The position numbers and the translations under genes were made by a program. This document shows positions 9,201 to 11,672 of a stretch of 11,672 nt of DNA, one piece after another. The notes below the pieces were generated by a model. The model ran no database searches. It was not told where the DNA came from and worked only from the letters and a program-made list of their open reading frames with translations. This stretch comes from an uncultured Porphyromonadaceae bacterium (GTDB taxonomy: Bacteria > Bacteroidota > Bacteroidia > Bacteroidales > Muribaculaceae): assembly GCA_900555915.1 (NCBI GenBank), contig USNC01000024.1, forward strand, positions 1 to 11,672. The letters run 5' to 3'. Each line of letters opens with the position of its first letter. The first letter of the stretch is position 1.

Positions 9201-9280
9201 ATCGCAAGCAGCGACAACACTATGATGGCGATCAGCACCATGCTGACAGCAATAGGGCGGTGGATGAGTTTTTTTATCAT
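6236..9280 (-). CDS. RND efflux permease, first of the tandem pair
   Basis: This proton-driven inner-membrane RND permease (HAE-like) has 1014 residues when started at ATG 9280. An in-frame start at 9331 would add 17 residues, but those codons are the short-repeat spacer (MHNAQCIMHN), whereas MIKKLIHRPIAVSM is a typical RND N-terminus with TM1 directly behind it. The periplasmic loop starts with LMPDIDVPQVTVQ, as usual for the family. The TM4 motif MMVDNSIIVIDN carries the proton-relay acid D404, near AcrB D407. The TM10 site is IIINDSILKID (N921 where AcrB has K940), and RLRPILMTSLTTVLALLPF follows in TM11. Between TM6 and TM7 the cytosolic linker contains an unusual Thr-Asn tripeptide repeat (residues 494-506). 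The gene lies 51 nt downstream of the adaptor and overlaps the next permease by 17 nt. Drug, bile-salt or metal export all remain possible. Confidence 0.95.
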   Translation of the reverse strand: MIKKLIHRPIAVSMVLIAIIVLSLLAMRHIPVSLMPDIDVPQVTVQAVCPGASVSEAEASYTRPLRQQLLQVAGLKEMRSESRMDAGTIRLTFEPGSDMDIIFIEVNEKVDRAMRFLPKDADRPKVMKASAMDIPAFYLDISLKDEKPGADAGLRFAELGRFARDVVGKRIEQLPQTAMVDISGTTGTVIECMPDPSRMNALGLTAADIEKAIADNNITLGALSIADGIYRYNIHFDSQILTKEDIAGIHINHEGRIVTLGNICTITEKTAERAGMVRADGRNAVTMAVVKQNDAQMEDLRREMKTLAEDLAKNYPDIDFRLTRDQTQLLTYSISNLESNLLLGAVLACLILFVFMRDWRPTVLIILTIPVSLLVTLLFFHLLHISINVISLSGLILGVGMMVDNSIIVIDNIRQRQASAASLADAISIGTGEVFTPMLSSVLTTCSVFIPLIFLSGTAGALFFDQAMAVALALFSSLTVSVLVIPVYYFLIYKTNKTNWTNSANPTYHSRLMALYDRIHANVFRHSRLYLLLSLLCVPVSALMFYLLDKERMPYIAPDDTLVSIDWNAGISAEENDRRTRSLLASLAETDIAVEHSTVMTGVQQFLLPHTKDMTTSESAIYIKCRDAESMTSVKNHLEKAVAQAWPNAGISFESSGNLYEQMLQTGGSDLEILLQTADGARPDVAASREFADSLRAAFPEIYIHPVATEENMQYLADPEKMALYKVDFPRLYSHLRETVHRNKVYEISDGANSIPVIVGTRDSENDRILASSVRNSEGTEIPLSLLLRPSRREDYKRLSAAGTGEYYPMEVNAGSGEVRKVMEYTDGFTDRHPEYTASFEGEYFKSRRLVGELAIVLAVALSLLYFILAAQFESLVQPMIILFEMVIDVCAVFLVLWLTGETLNLMSMTGLVVMAGIIINDSILKIDTINRLRRGGMPLADAVNEAGHKRLRPILMTSLTTVLALLPFLSKGDMGSALQYPLSLTLVVGMTAGTAVSLFIVPLIYYKIYEKRQ
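7766..7801 (-). repeat. 9-bp imperfect tandem repeat inside the permease gene
   Basis: Four 9-bp units begin at 7766, 7775, 7784 and 7793, aligned on ATTGG or ATTAG on the plus strand. Because the period is a multiple of three, the reading frame is kept and the repeat encodes KTN-KTN-WTN-SAN-P at residues 494-506. The tract is AT-rich against a GC-rich gene. It falls in the cytosolic linker between TM6 and TM7, where length changes should be tolerated. Confidence 0.8.
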
Positions 9281-9282
9281 TT

Positions 9283-9303
9283 GACGATGACGATGAAGAT
9301 GAT
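9283..9303. repeat. Hexamer-based GACGAT repeat in the adaptor-permease spacer
   Basis: On the plus strand the bases read GACGAT, GACGAT, GAAGAT, GAT. This short tract directly precedes ATG 9280 on the minus strand and abuts the heptamer repeat. Together they fill almost the whole 51-nt spacer, and no ribosome-binding motif is visible within it. Confidence 0.6.
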
Positions 9304-9331
9304 TATGCATTATGCATTGTGCATTGTGCAT
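9304..9331. repeat. 7-bp tandem repeat in the adaptor-permease spacer
   Basis: Four adjacent heptamers on the plus strand read TATGCAT, TATGCAT, TGTGCAT, TGTGCAT. They begin immediately after the adaptor stop codon (TAA 9334-9332). Since 7 is not a multiple of 3 and the tract also contains ATG triplets, it is not convincing coding sequence. It accounts for the only wide gap in an otherwise tightly packed operon. Confidence 0.85.
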
Positions 9332-10399
9332 TTACCTAAGTTTGACCTCAGTTCCGTCGGCAAGGTTGAGATTGCCGGAGGTGATGACGATGTCGCCCTC
9401 GGCGATGGTGGTCTCCTTGCGCTTGCAGCCGGTGATGGCGAAGGAGTTGATGTTGGAGTGGGCCACGTCCACGTATGTCCATACGGCCTTTCCGTCGCGG
9501 TAGCGGAAGATCACATGATAGCCGTCGCGCTCCACCACCGCGTCTTTGGGCACCACATACATGTCGCCCACATTCTCCTCGACCGTGATCCTCACATTCA
9601 TGCCGTCGATCAGCCGGGCGTCTTTCCCGTTCATACGCGCCGTCACTTTCACCAAGCCTTTCTCGTCAACCTGGGGATTTATGCCGGTCACTACGCCGCT
9701 GTATTCCCTGGTCTCGTCGGTAAAGGGCGACACTTTGACTTCACGCCCTTTCCCTACACTTCCCAGCTCGGCCTCCAGCACCTTGAACTCCACGTCGAAT
9801 GCCGAGTCGTCGATCAGTGTGCACACCTTGTCGCTCTTCTCATGCGACTTTGCCTCAAGGTTGGCTATGCGCCCGGCGAATGGAGCCTTCAGGTCGCACT
9901 CCGCGAGATTGCGTCTCGCCTCTTCGAGTTGAAACTTCGCGCTGTAGTATCCCGAGGTCACTTCCGCTCGTTTCATGACGTCGGCCGGCACGTCCTTCAT
10001 GTCGGCGTCGTAGCCGAGGCCGATGAGTTTGTCGGTCAGGTCCACCTTCGCCTGGTAGAGGTCATGCTCCGCCTTATCCACCTCCTGCCTTCTCCGCTCC
10101 TTGTCGAGAGTGGCTATCATCTGGCCTTTCGCCACGCGCTGCCCCTCTTTCACATTGAGTTGAAGTGTGATTCCGTCGGCCGGGAAGCGCAGGTCGCTTT
10201 TCTCGCGGGCCGCGAGGCGTCCGTTGCATACCACCTGCTTCTGAAACGGGGAGACCCGCAGGCTCATCGTGTCTACATATGTCTCGGTCATCTGCATGGC
10301 CTCCGGGGTCGCCGGCTTCCCGTCCTGTTCCTTTCCGCTCTTCGCGCATCCGGCGAGTATCGGCAGCAATGCCGCGGCGGCGTATATAATCTTTTTCAT
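9332..10399 (-). CDS. RND efflux periplasmic adaptor (membrane fusion) lipoprotein
   Basis: This 355-residue AcrA/HlyD-like adaptor links the permeases to the outer-membrane channel. Residues 1-18 form a lipoprotein signal: MKK, a hydrophobic stretch, then lipobox LAGC with the lipidated C18, which should anchor it on the periplasmic face of the inner membrane. A biotinyl-lipoyl half-motif spans about 60-99 (ADGITLQLNVKEGQRVAKGQ), followed by a charged helical hairpin to about 170, and a second lipoyl half begins at LKAPFAGRI. The beta-barrel and membrane-proximal domains make up the rest, with NPQVDEKGLVKVTARM and VPKDAVVERDGYHVIF as typical strands. It starts at ATG 10399, 10 nt after the channel gene, and ends at TAA 9334-9332, 51 nt before the first permease. 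Length and domain order are normal for the family. Substrate specificity cannot be told from this protein. Confidence 0.95.
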   Translation of the reverse strand: MKKIIYAAAALLPILAGCAKSGKEQDGKPATPEAMQMTETYVDTMSLRVSPFQKQVVCNGRLAAREKSDLRFPADGITLQLNVKEGQRVAKGQMIATLDKERRRQEVDKAEHDLYQAKVDLTDKLIGLGYDADMKDVPADVMKRAEVTSGYYSAKFQLEEARRNLAECDLKAPFAGRIANLEAKSHEKSDKVCTLIDDSAFDVEFKVLEAELGSVGKGREVKVSPFTDETREYSGVVTGINPQVDEKGLVKVTARMNGKDARLIDGMNVRITVEENVGDMYVVPKDAVVERDGYHVIFRYRDGKAVWTYVDVAHSNINSFAITGCKRKETTIAEGDIVITSGNLNLADGTEVKLR

Positions 10400-10409
10400 T
10401 GTAGTTCGG

Positions 10410-11625
10410 TTATTTAGAAGAGTTCACGAGCGACTCGAAGTCAGCCTCGATGTCGCGGTTGTTCATCCAGTCGTAGAGTGTGGATTTGCGCAGTGTGTAG
10501 TATGTGTTCCAGTAAGACTGGAGCAGGCGAACGTATTGCGCCCTCGCGTTTTCCGATTCCTGCCATGCCGTGTTGAGTTCGGTGACGGTGACCGATCCGG
10601 CCTCAAACCGGCGTTTCGTGATGTCGTATCGTTCGTTGGCTATGTCCTGGGCCCGGAGCGCGTTCTTGCACTGCACGGCCTGGGTGTTGAAACTCTGCAC
10701 GTCGGTGGCCAGATCCTGCAGATACGTTTCGTGGGCCTGCTGTAGGCGCGCCTTGTTGGCCTCGAGGTCTGCCTCGGCCATCTTCACCCGTCCGCGTCCC
10801 ATTCCCCAGTCGAATATCGGGAGGGAGAATGTAAGCCCGACTATCTCGTTGTCGCGCATCCCGCGGTAGGCTTCGCCCAGCGACTCGCCGCTCTTGTCAA
10901 AGCCGAGCTGGCCGTAGAGCTGCATCTGCAGTCCGCGGCTCGCCTTGGCCTGTGCCACTCCCTGTTCGGATTCAAGCAGGCTCACTTTCTGCTGCAGCGT
11001 GTGGGAGGAATTGGAGAGCGCGCGTTCGATCACTTCACTCTCGTTCATGACCACGTCGGTGATGGTATATGGCGGCAGGAGTGTGACGTCGGTTTCGGCG
11101 GGTATGCGCAGGTAGGAGAGCAGGCGGAATAGCGAGTTGCGGAGCGTCAGTTTGTTGTCGGCCGTCTCCACTTCGGCGTTCAGCACCGAAAGTTCAAGCT
11201 GCAGCAACTCGCTTTTGGTGATGGTGCCTATCTCGAAGCGCTTTTTCGATGTCTCGAGCAGCGAGCGGCGGTCGGCGAGGTTGTTTTCAGCCTGCCGCAG
11301 GTCTGACTGAGCCGACAGCACATTGAAGAAAAGGTTTACCACGTCGATGCCCACTCCCTCCATTGCTTCCAGATAACTGCGTTTGGCCATGTCGTATTTC
11401 AGCGGCTCTGTCTTCTTCATCCATTTCAGACGGTTGAATGCAAAAAGCGGCTGGCTGTAGCTCAGGCGTATCGGGCGGCTGTTGTAAAGCCGGTTGTCAT
11501 AACTGAACTGGTCGAGGCGGTGGAGGTAAGACTGCACGGAGAGGGTGCCTCCGAGCGGCGCGATGTTCTGGTTGATGGAGAGATTCAGTGAGTTGGAAAG
11601 AGTGTTGTTCTCCACGTAATAGAGG
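10410..11625 (-). CDS. TolC-family outer-membrane efflux channel, N-terminus missing
   Basis: 404 genomic residues are present (first whole codon at 11624) ending at TAA 10412-10410. The signal peptide and the first part of the mature protein lie beyond the contig. The visible part shows the TolC fold pattern: strand-rich segments (NTLSNSLNLSINQNIAP, IRLSYSQPLFAFN) alternating with long charged helices, and the same pattern repeated in the second half (IVGLTFSLPIFDWGMGRGRV, then a long helix with RYDITKRRFEAGSVTVTELN). KKRFEIGTITKSELLQLE and KRRFEAGSVTVTELNTAW are the paired equivalent motifs of the two internal repeats. The protein would form the trimeric exit duct for the adaptor and permeases encoded behind it. 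The frame continues into the adapter and begins there with a false GTG-initiated MGSEMCIRDS peptide, which must be discarded. Confidence 0.94.
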
Positions 11626-11672
11626 CTGTCTCTTATACACATCTCCGAGCCCACGAGACACTGAGCGATCTC
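11626..11672 (+). other. Illumina Nextera read-2 (i7 side) adapter, not genomic
   Basis: Positions 11626-11644 read CTGTCTCTTATACACATCT, the Tn5 mosaic end, and 11645-11659 read CCGAGCCCACGAGAC. Positions 11660-11667 (ACTGAGCG) occupy the i7 index site and match, from memory, Nextera XT index N724. ATCTC at 11668-11672 is the start of the P7 sequence. Genomic sequence ends at 11625. Confidence 0.98.

Noticed and set aside
9281..9331. An N-terminal extension of 17 residues on the first RND permease (start at 9331)
   Set aside because: The extra codons are the short-repeat spacer and the peptide is unlike any RND N-terminus. MIKKLIHRPIAV at 9280 is the natural start.
1..11672. Inverted 19-bp Tn5/IS50 mosaic ends at both extremities, as if this were a composite transposon
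   Set aside because: Both mosaic ends continue into Nextera primer sites with 8-base indices, and there is no transposase. They are library adapters.
1..11672. CRISPR array, tRNA, rRNA, phage or toxin-antitoxin genes
   Set aside because: No spaced direct repeats, no cloverleaf or rRNA-like sequence, and no small gene pairs outside the listed coding regions, which fill nearly the whole window.

Overview
This looks like a metagenomic or draft-genome contig from a member of the Bacteroidales. The evidence is a TTTG-N20-TAnnTTTG promoter of the Bacteroidetes sigma type, no clear Shine-Dalgarno sequences, a Bacteroidetes-restricted DUF4924-type gene beside prfC, and a lipoprotein-type efflux adaptor. 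The coding sequence is GC-rich (mid-50s percent or above, by eye). A gut family such as Muribaculaceae is plausible, but the sequence does not settle the genus. Both contig ends are untrimmed Illumina Nextera adapter, index included (1-42 and 11626-11672), so only 43-11625 is biological. The two end genes are cut for technical reasons, not natural ones.

Every real gene is on the minus strand. Read 5' to 3' (right to left), the window starts with a four-gene tripartite efflux operon: an outer-membrane TolC-type channel missing its N-terminus (10410-11625), a periplasmic lipoprotein adaptor (9332-10399), and two different RND permeases in tandem (6236-9280 and 3019-6252). The gaps are 10 nt, 51 nt and a 17-nt overlap. 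The 51-nt gap is made almost entirely of short tandem repeats. Together the four proteins would form one or more proton-driven pumps spanning both membranes; the substrate cannot be read from sequence.

A good Bacteroidetes promoter (2939-2970) follows. It drives a two-gene unit of a DUF4924-type protein of unknown function (2371-2919) and prfC, peptide chain release factor 3 (782-2365), separated by 5 nt. After a 107-nt gap with a strong 13-bp RNA hairpin (708-739) comes the N-terminal part of a secreted GH10 endo-xylanase (43-674), which runs off the contig into the adapter and so has no stop codon here.

I found no tRNA, rRNA, CRISPR array, insertion sequence or phage gene, and no gene-free stretch longer than 300 bases. 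I do not see an undescribed system. The most useful second-look items are the adapter contamination and the false N-terminal peptide it creates, the easily missed xylanase, the paired unlike RND permeases, and two short-period repeat tracts, one in a spacer and one in frame inside a permease.
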